A stretch of 64,000 nt of DNA from Thioalkalivibrio sp. K90mix (GCF_000025545.1 NC_013889.1:2039501-2103500); one strand, 5' to 3'; positions 18,829 through 30,205 are shown, counted from the stretch's first letter. Notes: generated from the letters alone by a model not told the origin. Numbers and translations are program-made.

Positions 18829-19128
18829 TCAGGTTTTCGGCGGAGGATTGGGAGGCCCGCGGGGTGTTCTCGCGCGCAGAAGCGTGGGCTCTCCGGCGGT
18901 CATATATGGGCCGGAAACGCTGGAGGGGGTAGCGCACGGAGGGGCCATGCAGCAGCCATGACCGAGGCATTCGGCCGTCTCCGTGCCGTGATCGCAATGC
19001 ATGTCCGCACACGCCCCGGACGGGTCACTATCGACCGCAGGCGCCGACTGCATGGCGGGAATGGTCAGCGCCAGCACCAGCAGGGATAACAGCAGCCACC
19101 ACTGCACTGGACGGGTTCGCGCGTACAT
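18829..19128 (-). CDS. Small secreted Cys/His-rich protein, unknown
   Basis: 99 residues: one signal-like helix (WWLLLSLLVLALTIPAMQSA) then CADMHCDHGTETAECLGHGC and two further Cys, followed by a Pro-rich tail. The Cys/His density suggests metal or heme-related binding and is reminiscent of the Cys-rich secreted protein at 10060. I do not recognise the family. A weak AGG precedes the ATG, so the call is moderate. Confidence 0.5.
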   Translation of the reverse strand: MYARTRPVQWWLLLSLLVLALTIPAMQSAPAVDSDPSGACADMHCDHGTETAECLGHGCCMAPPCATPSSVSGPYMTAGEPTLLRARTPRGPPNPPPKT

Positions 19129-19140
19129 GCCTGCAGCGTA

Positions 19141-19896
19141 TCAGGCGCGCCGCTGGCGCCGGGCCTCGAACAGTGTGATGCCGGTCGCCACCGAGACGTT
19201 AAGGCTCTCCACCGTGCCGCCCATCGGGATCCTCGCGAGATGATCGCAAGCCTCGCGAGTCAGGCGCCGCATGCCCTCCCCCTCGGCCCCCATCACGATC
19301 GCGGTCGGCGGCCGCAGATCCACCGCATAGAGGTCCTCGTGCGCGGCACCATCCAGACCCACGGTCCACATGCCGGCATCCTTCAATGCCGCCAGGGTCC
19401 GCGCGAGGTTGCCGACTGCGACCACCGGCACGGTTTCCGCCGCCCCCGAGGCGACCTTGATCGCCGCCGGCGTGAGCGCCGCGCTGTGGTGTCGGGGTGT
19501 CACGATGGCACCGGCACCGGCCGCGTCTGCGGTGCGCAGGCAGGCACCCAGGTTGTGCGGATCGGTGACCCCGTCCAGCACCAGCACGAGGTCCAGCCCG
19601 TTGCGTACGCGCTGGACCAGCGCCTTTTCCTCGACAACCGGGCGCGGGGCGCAATGCACGATCACACCCTGATGCTGAAACCCGGGGTGGTGCTGGTCGA
19701 GCTTGTCGCGCCCGGCACGTTCCACCGAGATTCCGCGCGCCTGGGCCTGCTCCAGCAACTGCGCCAGCGCAGGCTCCAGCGTACCGCTCGCGAGCTGCAA
19801 CAAACGCACCCGCTCCGGGGCGTGCTGCAGTACGGCCGCGACCGCGTGGATCCCGCCGAAGGATTCGCCGCGAGGACCCTTGCCGCCCTTGCCCAT
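19141..19896 (-). CDS. rlmB: 23S rRNA (guanosine-2'-O)-methyltransferase RlmB
   Basis: SPOUT-family enzyme that methylates the ribose of G2251 (E. coli numbering) in 23S rRNA. 251 residues: N-terminal substrate-binding domain (FGGIHAVAAVLQHAPERVRL) and catalytic domain with the three SpoU motifs DPHNLGACLRTADAAGA, VMGAEGEGMRRLTREACD and ESLNVSVATGITLFEARRQR. It follows rnr by 11 bases; rnr-rlmB is a conserved pair. Confidence 0.95.
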   Translation of the reverse strand: MGKGGKGPRGESFGGIHAVAAVLQHAPERVRLLQLASGTLEPALAQLLEQAQARGISVERAGRDKLDQHHPGFQHQGVIVHCAPRPVVEEKALVQRVRNGLDLVLVLDGVTDPHNLGACLRTADAAGAGAIVTPRHHSAALTPAAIKVASGAAETVPVVAVGNLARTLAALKDAGMWTVGLDGAAHEDLYAVDLRPPTAIVMGAEGEGMRRLTREACDHLARIPMGGTVESLNVSVATGITLFEARRQRRA

Positions 19897-19907
19897 CGCC
19901 TGTGTTC

Positions 19908-22397
19908 CTAAGAGGGGCTGGACGAACGGCGCCGACGGCCACGGCGGCGCCGGCCGGATTTGCCACCGGGCTCGTCATCGGCGCCGGGCGCCGTCTCTGC
20001 GGCGTCAGTGGCTGAGGCCGGAGCTTCCGTAGCCGGGGCTTCAGCCGCGGACTCCGCCGACTTGCCGCGACCGCGCCCACCGCGGCGGCGGCGCTTCTTC
20101 TTCGGCGGGGCGTCGTCCTGGCCCTGCTCGGGCGCGGCCTCCGGCGCCGGCTGCACGGACTCGGCGTCCTTGCGCTTGCGACCGCGGCCGGATTTCTTCT
20201 TCGGCGCGGCCTCGCCCTTGGCTTCCTCGGCCAGTGCCAGATCGATCTTGCGATCATCCAGGCTAACGCGCACAACCTGCACGCGCACCTCGTCGCCAAT
20301 GCGGAATACCCGCCCACCGCGCTCGCCGGTCAGGGTGTGACGACTCGGCTCGAAGTGGTAGAAGTCGTTGTCTAGGGCCGTCACGTGCACCAGGCCCTCG
20401 ATATAGACATCCTTGATCTCGACGAACAGCCCGAATCCGGTCACTCCGGAGACCACGCCGTCAAAGGTCTCGCCGACCTTGTCCTGCATGTATTCGGCCT
20501 TGAGCCAGGCGACCGCGTCACGTGTGGCGTCATCCGCACGGCGTTCCGCCATGGAGCAGTGCTCGCCGAGGGATTCCATGTCGTTGTGCGAGTACGGGAA
20601 GGCCTTGTTGCTGCCCTTGCGCAGCACATGGCGGATGCCACGATGCACCAGCAGATCCGGGTAGCGCCGGATCGGCGAGGTGAAGTGGGCGTAGTCATCC
20701 AGCGCCAGCCCGAAGTGGCCGTCCAGTTCGGGGGCATACACCGCCTGGCTCAGGGAGCGCAGCAGCACGGTCTGAATCAGCTGCTGGTCGGGGCGCTTTT
20801 TCGCCGCCTTCAGCACCTCGGTGTAGTCACGGGGGCTCGGTTCACTGCCGCCGCCGAGCGTCAGGCCCACCCCATTGAGGAAGTCGCGCAGGTCGTCAAC
20901 CTTGTCGGTCGGCGGCTGGTCATGGATACGGTAAAGCGCCGGCACCTTGTGCTTCTTGAGGAAGCGCGCGGCCGCCACGTTGGCCATGATCATGCATTCC
21001 TCGACCATGCGATGCGCGTCGTTGCGCTCGGTCGGCACGATCTTTTCGATCTTCCGATCCTCGCCAAAGATGATCTTCGTCTCGGTGGTATCAAAGTCGA
21101 TCGCGCCGCGACGGTTGCGCGCGGCATGCAGCGCCTTGAAGACCTCGTGCAGGACCTCCAGGTGGGGCATCACATGCTCATTCTGCTCGCGCAGCGGCGC
21201 ATCGCCATCGAGCATCGCCGCAACGTCCTCGTAGATCAGGCGCGCATGCGAGCGGATCAGGCCCTCGTGGAAGCGGTAGCTCTTCAGTGCGCCACGCGCG
21301 CCGATCTCCATCTCGCAGACCATACTCAGCCGGTCCACGTTCGGGTTCAGCGAGCACAGCCCGTTGGACAGCACCTCCGGCAGCATCGGGATCACGTTGT
21401 TCGGGAAGTACACCGAGGTCCCGCGCGTACGTGCCTCGCGGTCCAGCGCCGCCTCCCGCTCGACGTAGTGCGACACGTCCGCAATGGCGACCCACAGACG
21501 CCAGCCCTTGCCGTCGCGCTCGCAATACAGCGCGTCATCAAAGTCCCGCGCGTCGTCGCCATCGATGGTCACAAACGGCTGTGCGCGCAGGTCCAGGCGG
21601 CCCTTCTTGGCCTTCTCGCTGACCTCGGCGCCCAGCTCGTCGGCTGCAGCAGCGACCTCCTCCGGCCACTCGTGCGGCAGACCATGGGCACGAATCGCGA
21701 TATCGATCTCCATGCCGGGCGCCATGTGCTCACCCAGCACCTCGATCACGTCCCCGCGCAGGCGTGCCGTGCGCGACGCGGACTCGCGGATACGCACGAC
21801 CACGATCTGGTCGTCCCCGGACTCGCCCAGGCCATCGGGCGGCACCAGGATGTCGTGGGTGATGCGCTTGTTGTCCGGGGTCAGGATGCCCACCCCGTCC
21901 TCGATGCGCAGGCGCCCGACCACCTGGGTCGTGTTGTGCTCGAGGACCTCGACGATGCCGCCCTCGCGGCGACCGCGACGATCCACGCCCATGACCCGCG
22001 CCAGCACGCGGTCGCCATGGAACACACCACGCATCTGGCGCGGCGAGAGGAACAGATCGTCGTCCTGTTCGTCCGGCACCAGAAAGCCGAAGCCGTCCGG
22101 GTGCCCAATGACGCGTCCGCGGATCAGGTCTTCCTGGTTGACCGGCAGATAGGCGCCGCGCCGGTTGCACAGCGCCTGGCCGTCGCGCTCCATCGCCTTC
22201 AGGCGACGGCGCAGGGCCTCGAGACGGTCGTCGTCGGAAATTTCCAGACGCTCGGCAATCTCGTCATAGGACAGGGGGTTGTCGGCTTCCTGCAGGAGCC
22301 CGAGGATGAACTCGCGGCTGGGGATGGGATTGTCGTACTTCTGCGCCTCGCGCTCGAAATTGGGATCGGCCGGCGCCTTGCTTCTTTTTCTTGGCAT
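19908..22397 (-). CDS. rnr: Ribonuclease R
   Basis: 3'-5' exoribonuclease for structured RNA. 829 residues: N-terminal winged helix (REFILGLLQEADNPLSYDEI), two cold-shock domains, the RNB catalytic domain with DGDDARDFDDALYCERDGKG (active-site aspartates, residues ~275-295), an S1 domain (FDGVVSGVTGFGLFVEIKDV, from about residue 640) and a low-complexity basic/Ala tail of about 110 residues (KKKSGRGRKRK, KKKRRRRGGRGRG). It lies between the tRNA-Leu gene and rlmB. Confidence 0.97.
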   Translation of the reverse strand: MPRKRSKAPADPNFEREAQKYDNPIPSREFILGLLQEADNPLSYDEIAERLEISDDDRLEALRRRLKAMERDGQALCNRRGAYLPVNQEDLIRGRVIGHPDGFGFLVPDEQDDDLFLSPRQMRGVFHGDRVLARVMGVDRRGRREGGIVEVLEHNTTQVVGRLRIEDGVGILTPDNKRITHDILVPPDGLGESGDDQIVVVRIRESASRTARLRGDVIEVLGEHMAPGMEIDIAIRAHGLPHEWPEEVAAAADELGAEVSEKAKKGRLDLRAQPFVTIDGDDARDFDDALYCERDGKGWRLWVAIADVSHYVEREAALDREARTRGTSVYFPNNVIPMLPEVLSNGLCSLNPNVDRLSMVCEMEIGARGALKSYRFHEGLIRSHARLIYEDVAAMLDGDAPLREQNEHVMPHLEVLHEVFKALHAARNRRGAIDFDTTETKIIFGEDRKIEKIVPTERNDAHRMVEECMIMANVAAARFLKKHKVPALYRIHDQPPTDKVDDLRDFLNGVGLTLGGGSEPSPRDYTEVLKAAKKRPDQQLIQTVLLRSLSQAVYAPELDGHFGLALDDYAHFTSPIRRYPDLLVHRGIRHVLRKGSNKAFPYSHNDMESLGEHCSMAERRADDATRDAVAWLKAEYMQDKVGETFDGVVSGVTGFGLFVEIKDVYIEGLVHVTALDNDFYHFEPSRHTLTGERGGRVFRIGDEVRVQVVRVSLDDRKIDLALAEEAKGEAAPKKKSGRGRKRKDAESVQPAPEAAPEQGQDDAPPKKKRRRRGGRGRGKSAESAAEAPATEAPASATDAAETAPGADDEPGGKSGRRRRGRRRRSSSPS

Positions 22398-22557
22398 TCA
22401 AACAACTCGTTGGATGATTCGGTGGCCACCAACAACAGGCTGGCGACACAAGCTACCTATTATGCGGCATGTAAAGATTCGCTGCGCGGAAACGCCCGGG
22501 GGACACGCGAACCCGGTATCACGTTCGCACCCATGACTCGGGAGTCTCGCACCGGCG

Positions 22558-22586
22558 TTGACAGGCTCCTGGTCGCGCACTATATT
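22558..22586 (+). promoter_or_regulatory. Sigma-70 promoter of tRNA-Leu
   Basis: TTGACA (22558-22563), a 17-base spacer and TATATT (22581-22586), a near-consensus promoter whose expected start at about 22593 is ~45 bases before the mature tRNA. The GC-rich stretch GCGCGCTCC after the -10 box is typical of a stringent discriminator. Confidence 0.8.
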
Positions 22587-22637
22587 GCGCGCTCCTGAAG
22601 CGCAGGACCCGGTCTCGTACCGGCGATCCGACCTCGT

Positions 22638-22724
22638 GCCGAGGTGGCGGAATTGGTAGACGCGCTAGCTTCAGGTGCTAGTGAGCGAAAGCTCGTGGAG
22701 GTTCAAGTCCTCTCCTCGGCACCA
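22638..22724 (+). tRNA. tRNA-Leu, anticodon CAG
   Basis: 87 bases with encoded CCA. Acceptor arms GCCGAGG (22638-22644) and CCTCGGC pair, followed by A and CCA. The anticodon stem CTAGC/GCTAG encloses the loop TTCAGGT, anticodon CAG, reading CUG. The long variable arm (TGAGCGAAAGCTCG) is the class II type of leucine tRNAs and the T-arm GGTTCAAGTCC is intact. It is the only RNA gene seen, on the opposite strand to its neighbours purA and rnr. Confidence 0.97.
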
Positions 22725-22862
22725 TTTACCTGCTTCTCCATCCCCGAGACGACAACACCCGCCCATCCTCCGCACGGATAACCGTGTATCGGCGGATATA
22801 CGCGTGCCCGCGCGGGCGACACGGGTTGCAACCCGCACCGCCCGCTCAGGGTCTGCCTGGAA

Positions 22863-25347
<2,485 letters not shown>

Positions 25348-25788
25348 CTCGTCCCTGCCTTTATCCTAGGGAAACACGGGTCAATGTCCACACTCGCTGC
25401 CTCGTCGCTTTCGTGTGCGAACAAGGCGCGGTGACCGCCTTGCAGCATCCTGCACAAGGGAGCCGCAACGCCATTTCCGCGCCCGTTTTTGATCACAATG
25501 GTCGGCCGATCCCTTGCATCCAATGGGTTGCGGGGTTGGTGCCCCAGGCTCCCCGATCCTGCGTTGCGACCAAGCCATCAAAAACGGGAGGGTAGAACCA
25601 CTACCCGCTGCCAGAGGCGCCTGGTCTCGGGAAACCCGGGGTACCCACGCGAGTGTGTACATTGATCAGTGTTTCCCATGTATCACCCGATGCGCACCGG
25701 GTCCCGGCATGACTCGGGCCCGGAAGACCGGGCCCGAGTCAAACGGTCACCGCGCACCGGGCACCTGCGATGGCACCCGGCCCCGGTG
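25348..25788. other. Intergenic region filled by element A copy 2
   Basis: 441 bases between hisZ and hflC with no credible gene. The repeat takes 25369-25677. The rest (25678-25788) holds GGGCCCGAGTC...GACTCGGGCCC, an inverted repeat at roughly 25712-25741 (ACTCGGGCCCGGAAG and CGGGCCCGAGT) that could end transcription from hflC, without a clear T-run. Confidence 0.65.
25369..25677 (+). repeat. Element A copy 2, inner segment inverted
   Basis: 309 bases with near-identical ends: left 25369-25397 starts GGGAAACACGGGTCAATG, right 25649-25677 ends CATTGATCAGTGTTTCCC. Outer left parts (AAGGCGCGGTGACCGCC, AGGGAGCCGCAACGCC) run in the same order as copies 1 and 3. The inner segment 25538-25645, bounded by GGTGCCCCAGGCTCCCC and GGGAAACCCGGGGTACC, reads in the opposite direction: its hairpin is GGGTAGAACCACTACCC and ATCCTGCGTTGC comes first, the reverse complement of GCAACGCAGGAT in copy 1. 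Confidence 0.85.
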
Positions 25789-26673
25789 TTACTGGGTCGG
25801 CAGCGGCGCCGGCCGCTCCCCGCCCGGCGCGTTGAAGAACTGGAAGAACTCCGAGTTCGGCTCCAGGATGAAGGTGCTCTTCTCGCCGCTCATGCTGTTG
25901 CGGTAGGCGATCAGGCTCCGGTAGAAGCGGAAGAACTCTTCATCTTCACCGAACGAACGGCCCAGCGTCTCGGTGGCGCGGGCATCACCGGCACCCCGGA
26001 TCTCCTCGGAGTCACGGTAGGCGTTCGCGAGGATGACCGTCCGGTCACGATCAGCACGCGAGCGAATACGTTCGGCCTCCTCCTGACCACGGGCCCGGAA
26101 GTCCTGCGCCACGCGCTGACGCTCGGCGCGCATACGCTCGTACACCGACTCGGAGACCTCGTCCGGCAGGTCCATCCGGCGCACGCGAACGTCGACCAGG
26201 TTGATCCCCAGCTCCAGCGCCGTCTCGAGCGCCGTCTGACGCACCGCACCCAGGATCTCGAGCCGCTCGCCGGCCACGACTTCCTGCAGTTCGTAGCGGG
26301 CGAACTCGTTACGCATGCCGTCGCGCAGGATCTGGGCGAGGCGTTCCTCGGCCAGACGTTCGTCACCGCGGGTCGAGCGGTAGAACTGGCCGACGTCGTC
26401 GATCCGCCACTTGGCGTAGAAGTCGACGATGATGTTCTTCGCCTCGGAGGTCAGGAACCGATCCGGCGGGATGTTCAGCGTCATGATCCGGGCATCGAAT
26501 TTCTCGACGTTCTGGATCAGCGGAAACTTGAAGTGCAGACCGGGCTCGGGGTCGACCTGACGGATCTCGCCCAGGGCGAACTTGATCACGCGCTCGCGCT
26601 CGTCGACGGTGTAGGTCGAAAGCGCCACCACGATCCCGATGACAACAACGGCGATACCGGCTATGCGTAGCAT
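25789..26673 (-). CDS. hflC: HflC, FtsH protease modulator
   Basis: 294-residue SPFH/band-7 membrane protein; with HflK it forms a periplasmic cage around FtsH. One N-terminal helix (MLRIAGIAVVVIGIVVALST) is followed by the band-7 domain (RERVIKFALGEIRQVDPEPG) and a helical region (YERMRAERQRVAQDFRARGQ). The C-terminus is Pro-rich. Its ATG overlaps the hflK stop by one base (26673). Confidence 0.95.
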   Translation of the reverse strand: MLRIAGIAVVVIGIVVALSTYTVDERERVIKFALGEIRQVDPEPGLHFKFPLIQNVEKFDARIMTLNIPPDRFLTSEAKNIIVDFYAKWRIDDVGQFYRSTRGDERLAEERLAQILRDGMRNEFARYELQEVVAGERLEILGAVRQTALETALELGINLVDVRVRRMDLPDEVSESVYERMRAERQRVAQDFRARGQEEAERIRSRADRDRTVILANAYRDSEEIRGAGDARATETLGRSFGEDEEFFRFYRSLIAYRNSMSGEKSTFILEPNSEFFQFFNAPGGERPAPLPTQ

Positions 26674-27893
26674 TAGCGCACCTCCCGCGAGCGCTGGGCC
26701 GCCGGATCACGGCTACCCAGTCGATTGACACCTGACCCAGTAGTGGCACCCAGGCCACCGCGGCTGGTATCGATGGGTTGCGGGGTCGGCGTATCACCCG
26801 AGTTGGAACGGGTACCGGTACCACGGAACAGCTGATCCAGCGGCAGCATCATCAGGTTGTTGCTGCTACCCACGTCGAGCATGACCTTGCGCGAATCCTC
26901 GAGCACCGCCTCGACGGCCTCCAGATACAGACGGTCGCGGGTCACTTCCGGGTACTGCTGGTATTCGACCAGCAACTGATCGAAGCGGGAGGCATCACCG
27001 TCGGCCCGCGCAATGACCTGATCACGATAGGCCTCGGCTTCTTCGATGATACGGGCCGCCTGACCACGTGCCCGCGGGATCACGCCATTGGCGTAGGCCT
27101 CGGCCTCGTTGCGGAAGCGGACCTCGTCTTCGCGGGCACGGATCGCGTCGGCAAAGGCCTCCTGGACCGGTTCAGGCGGCTGGGCCTGCTGCATGGACAC
27201 GGCGGTGACCGTTACCCCGGCCCCATAGGAATCCAGGCTTTCCTGCATGACCACACGTGCCGAGGATGCGATTTCCCCACGCCCTTCCCCGAGGATGAAG
27301 TCCAGATTGGACCGTCCGACACGTTCGCGAATCGCCGATTCCATCACATGGTCCACGGTAATATCGGGGTTGCGCACGTTGAAGAGAAAATCGACCAGAT
27401 CGAGGATGCGGTACTGCACCGCGATATCGATATCGATGATGTTTTCGTCGCCGGTCAGCATCAGCGCGCGGTGCTCGATGGTTCGCACGTTGTCGACGTT
27501 GACAATCTCGATCCGCTCAATCGGATACGGCAAGTGCCAGCCGGGACCCGGATTCTTCACTTCCTGGAAGGCGCCAAAGCGCAGCACTACACCACGCTCG
27601 CCCTCGGAGATGATGTGAAAGCCGGAAGCCAGCCATACCACCAGCGCGATAATCAGCCCGAGGCTGACCAGGGCCTGGGTACCACGGCCCATGCCACCGC
27701 CGGAGGAACCGCCAGAACCACTGTCGCCACCACCACCGAAGATTCCGTTCAGCTGGCGCGACAGCTTGCGCATCATTTCTTCCAGATCGGGGGGCTGGTT
27801 GCCCCCGCCGCCACCGCTACCACCGCCGCGCTGGCCACCGCCGCCCCCACTCCAGGGGTCGCGGTTACTATTTCCCGGTTCGTTCCAGGGCAT
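26673..27893 (-). CDS. hflK: HflK, FtsH protease modulator
   Basis: 406-residue partner of HflC. The N-terminus is very Gly-rich (SGGGGGQRGGGSGGGGGNQP and GGGGDSGSGGSSGGGMGRG), as in other HflK proteins, then a single helix (ALVSLGLIIALVVWLASGFH) and the band-7 domain (ISEGERGVVLRFGAFQEVKN). hfq and hflX, which often precede it, are absent; instead an element A copy and acpS lie upstream, so the promoter should be in 27894-28032. Confidence 0.95.
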   Translation of the reverse strand: MPWNEPGNSNRDPWSGGGGGQRGGGSGGGGGNQPPDLEEMMRKLSRQLNGIFGGGGDSGSGGSSGGGMGRGTQALVSLGLIIALVVWLASGFHIISEGERGVVLRFGAFQEVKNPGPGWHLPYPIERIEIVNVDNVRTIEHRALMLTGDENIIDIDIAVQYRILDLVDFLFNVRNPDITVDHVMESAIRERVGRSNLDFILGEGRGEIASSARVVMQESLDSYGAGVTVTAVSMQQAQPPEPVQEAFADAIRAREDEVRFRNEAEAYANGVIPRARGQAARIIEEAEAYRDQVIARADGDASRFDQLLVEYQQYPEVTRDRLYLEAVEAVLEDSRKVMLDVGSSNNLMMLPLDQLFRGTGTRSNSGDTPTPQPIDTSRGGLGATTGSGVNRLGSRDPAAQRSREVR

Positions 27894-28314
27894 GGACTGG
27901 ACTCCGTCACTCGCTCAGGGCTGGCACCATCCGTTCAACTGACACGGATGGGCATAAGGGGCCACATTCTAGGGAGCCGGCCCCACCCGGGCAACCACGT
28001 CCGGAGGGAAATACGGGTTACTCGTCGCCCCAGGGAAACACGGATCAATGTACACGCTCGCTGCCTCAAAGCTTTTGCGTGTGAACAAAGTGCGGTGACT
28101 GCCGTGCACTCATTGTGCACAAGGGAGCCGCAACGCCGTTCCCGTGCCCGTTTTTGAGCAACAACGGGCGGCCGAGCCCCCGCTCACAATGGCCTGCGGG
28201 GTTGGCACCCCAGGTTTTCCGAGACAAGGCACGCCGCGCAGTGGGTAGTGGTCCTACCCGCAAGCGGTGCAACGCAGGACCGGGGAACCTGGGGTGCCAA
28301 CGCGAGTGTGTACG
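27894..28314. other. Intergenic region holding element A copy 3
   Basis: 421 bases between hflK and acpS with no credible gene. The repeat begins at 28033 and runs into the acpS 3' end. The remaining 27894-28032 should contain the hflKC promoter; no strong boxes were picked by eye. Confidence 0.6.
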
Positions 28315-28330
28315 TTAACCAGTGGTTCCC
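28033..28330 (+). repeat. Element A copy 3 (best preserved)
   Basis: 298 bases. Left end 28033-28061 (GGGAAACACGGATCAATG...) and right end 28302-28330 (...GTTAACCAGTGGTTCCC) are inverted repeats. Internal order: GTGCACTCATTGTGCAC hairpin, AGGGAGCCGCAACG, CCCGTTTTTGAGCAACAACG, GGCGGCCGAGCCCC, then an inner segment 28204-28298 bounded by GGCACCCCAGGTTTTCC and GGGGAACCTGGGGTGCC with hairpin GGGTAGTGGTCCTACCC. The last 16 bases overlap the coding end of acpS. Confidence 0.85.
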
Positions 28331-28698
28331 TCGATGACGACAAAGGCCTGGGCATACTCGCGCTCGTCGCTGATGCTGAGGTGAATGGCGACCACACCAA
28401 GGCGTTCGGCGGTTGCCCGCGTGCGGCCTTCCAGCACGAATTCGGGGCGCCCGCGGGCATCATGGGTCACCCCGGCCTCGGCCAGCCCCATGTCGGCCCC
28501 GACTCCGCAGCCCAGCGCCTTGGCGAGGGCCTCCTTGGCCGCAAAGCGCCGGGCGAGGAAGCCCGCCGGGTGCTCCGGCGGCAGGTCGGCTTGCTCCACC
28601 GGATGCAGGATACGCTCGGTCAGGCGCCGGCCGTGGCGCTCCCACATGCCCTGCATGCGCGCCACCTGGACGAGGTCGGTACCAATCCCGAGGATCAT
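28315..28698 (-). CDS. acpS: Holo-[acyl-carrier-protein] synthase
   Basis: Transfers 4'-phosphopantetheine from CoA to acyl carrier protein. 127 residues with the two family motifs: ILGIGTDLVQVARM (residues 2-15, metal-binding Asp) and FAAKEALAKALG (residues ~55-66). It follows pdxJ by 7 bases, as in E. coli. The last codons (G-T-T-G-stop) are encoded by the terminal repeat of element A, so the natural C-terminus was probably replaced. Confidence 0.95.
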   Translation of the reverse strand: MILGIGTDLVQVARMQGMWERHGRRLTERILHPVEQADLPPEHPAGFLARRFAAKEALAKALGCGVGADMGLAEAGVTHDARGRPEFVLEGRTRATAERLGVVAIHLSISDEREYAQAFVVIEGTTG

Positions 28699-28705
28699 CT
28701 GGCGA

Positions 28706-29473
28706 TCACACCGGGTACTGGCCGACGGGCAGGCCTGCGCGGGCGGCGTCCATCAGCCCGCGCATGTGGCTGACCGCCTCCGGCAATCCCGTAAACAGTG
28801 CCCGGGCCACGATGGAGTGGCCGATATTCAGCTCGTGAAAGACCGGATTCGCAGCGATCGGACGCACATTGTCGTAATCGAGCCCATGACCGGCGTTGAT
28901 CACCAGCCCCATGGCCTGACCGGCAGCGGCGGCCTCGTTGATCCCGGCCAGCAAGCGTTCGCGCTCGGCCGCATCACGGGCATTGGCGTAGGCGCCTGTA
29001 TGCAGCTCCACCACCGGGGCGCCGATCTTGACCGCTGCCTCCAGCTGGCGCACATCCGGCTCCACGAACAGCGAGACCTCGATCCCGGCCGTGGTCAGCG
29101 GAGCCACAAAATCGCGCAGCCGCTCGAGCTGTCCGGCCGCATCCAGGCCACCCTCGGTAGTCAGCTCCTCGCGCTTTTCCGGCACGATGCAGCAGGCCTC
29201 CGGGAGCAGCTTCAATGCGATGGCCTGCATGCCCTCGGTGGCGGCCATCTCGAGATTCATCGGGACCGTGAGTTTCGGCTTGATGCCGAAAACATCGTCG
29301 TCCTGGATATGCCGGCGGTCCTCGCGCAGATGCAGGGTGATCGAGTCCGCGCCGCTGGCTTCGGCCAGGCGCACCGCCTGCATCAGGTCGGGATACGGGG
29401 TGTGGCGCGCCTGGCGGATCGTGGCGATGTGGTCGAGGTTGACCCCCAGCTTGAGCGGTGCGGGATACGACAT
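28706..29473 (-). CDS. pdxJ: Pyridoxine 5'-phosphate synthase
   Basis: Condenses 3-amino-1-phosphohydroxyacetone with deoxyxylulose phosphate to make pyridoxine phosphate. 255 residues, TIM barrel: LKLGVNLDHIATIRQARHTP at the start, DSITLHLREDRRHIQDDDVF, PEKREELTTEGGLDA and INAGHGLDYDNVRPIA are all family hallmarks. It partners with PdxA, encoded at the far end of the window. Confidence 0.97.
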   Translation of the reverse strand: MSYPAPLKLGVNLDHIATIRQARHTPYPDLMQAVRLAEASGADSITLHLREDRRHIQDDDVFGIKPKLTVPMNLEMAATEGMQAIALKLLPEACCIVPEKREELTTEGGLDAAGQLERLRDFVAPLTTAGIEVSLFVEPDVRQLEAAVKIGAPVVELHTGAYANARDAAERERLLAGINEAAAAGQAMGLVINAGHGLDYDNVRPIAANPVFHELNIGHSIVARALFTGLPEAVSHMRGLMDAARAGLPVGQYPV

Positions 29474-29529
29474 GGTACGAGTGGCCTTATATGGGCTTGT
29501 ATGGGCTTGGATGCGTGTCAGGGCCGGGG

Positions 29530-30189
29530 CTACAGCAGCGCTCGCGTGCGCAGCGCGCGACCGGCCAGGTGATGGTCAATCAGGGCGCGCATGAAGTCAC
29601 GCGCCGGGCGGGCATAATTATCGGGGACCGACTGCCCCGAAGCCAGCGCCACCAGGGCCTCCCCGGCGATGGCGCCCGCGCGCCCCGGTGCCGTGGGCTC
29701 CAGCCCCATCTCGGGCTCGTACCGATACCAGACCGCCGGTTCAAGCTCGGCGGCATCGACATGCTCGAGCCCGGAGTCGATCGGCAGCAGCAACGCCCAC
29801 TCGGCGCGGCGCAACACTACGTCTGCCCGCTCCCGGGCCGCCAGCCGCGCGTAGGCCGTCAGCAGGGCCGGCAGCGCCTCGGGGATGGGGGCCTCGCGCG
29901 GATAGAGGCGCAATACCAGTTCGTTCAGGTACAAACCACAAACCAGCGTCCGCCCGGTCAACGGGAAGACCCTCTGCTGCTCCGCCACCTGAAGCGTAGG
30001 AAGCTCGCCACGACCGCGCCAGGCCAGATCCAGCAGCACAAAGGGCTGTACCGACCCCGCCTTGCCACGTACCACCGCCGCCACCCGCCCGGCCTCGCCC
30101 GTCAGCAGTTCCAGCACACGGCTGTTTTCGCGCAGTGCACGCGCATGCAGCACTACACCCTGGGTGACCGCCGTCGCCGCGCCACTCAT
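29530..30189 (-). CDS. recO: DNA repair protein RecO
   Basis: RecFOR pathway protein that loads RecA on SSB-coated DNA. 219 residues: N-terminal OB fold (TQGVVLHARALRENSRVLEL, RVAAVVRGKAGS) and helical C-terminal domain (YLNELVLRLYPREAPIPEAL). No zinc-finger cysteines are seen, as in other gammaproteobacterial RecO. It follows era by 16 bases. Confidence 0.93.
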   Translation of the reverse strand: MSGAATAVTQGVVLHARALRENSRVLELLTGEAGRVAAVVRGKAGSVQPFVLLDLAWRGRGELPTLQVAEQQRVFPLTGRTLVCGLYLNELVLRLYPREAPIPEALPALLTAYARLAARERADVVLRRAEWALLLPIDSGLEHVDAAELEPAVWYRYEPEMGLEPTAPGRAGAIAGEALVALASGQSVPDNYARPARDFMRALIDHHLAGRALRTRALL

Positions 30190-30205
30190 GCGCGCCGCAG
30201 GGCCT

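Noticed and set aside
20385-22598. Plus-strand open frame of about 740 codons opposite rnr
   Set aside because: Same kind of artefact; composition is His/Gln/Arg-rich and no domain is visible.
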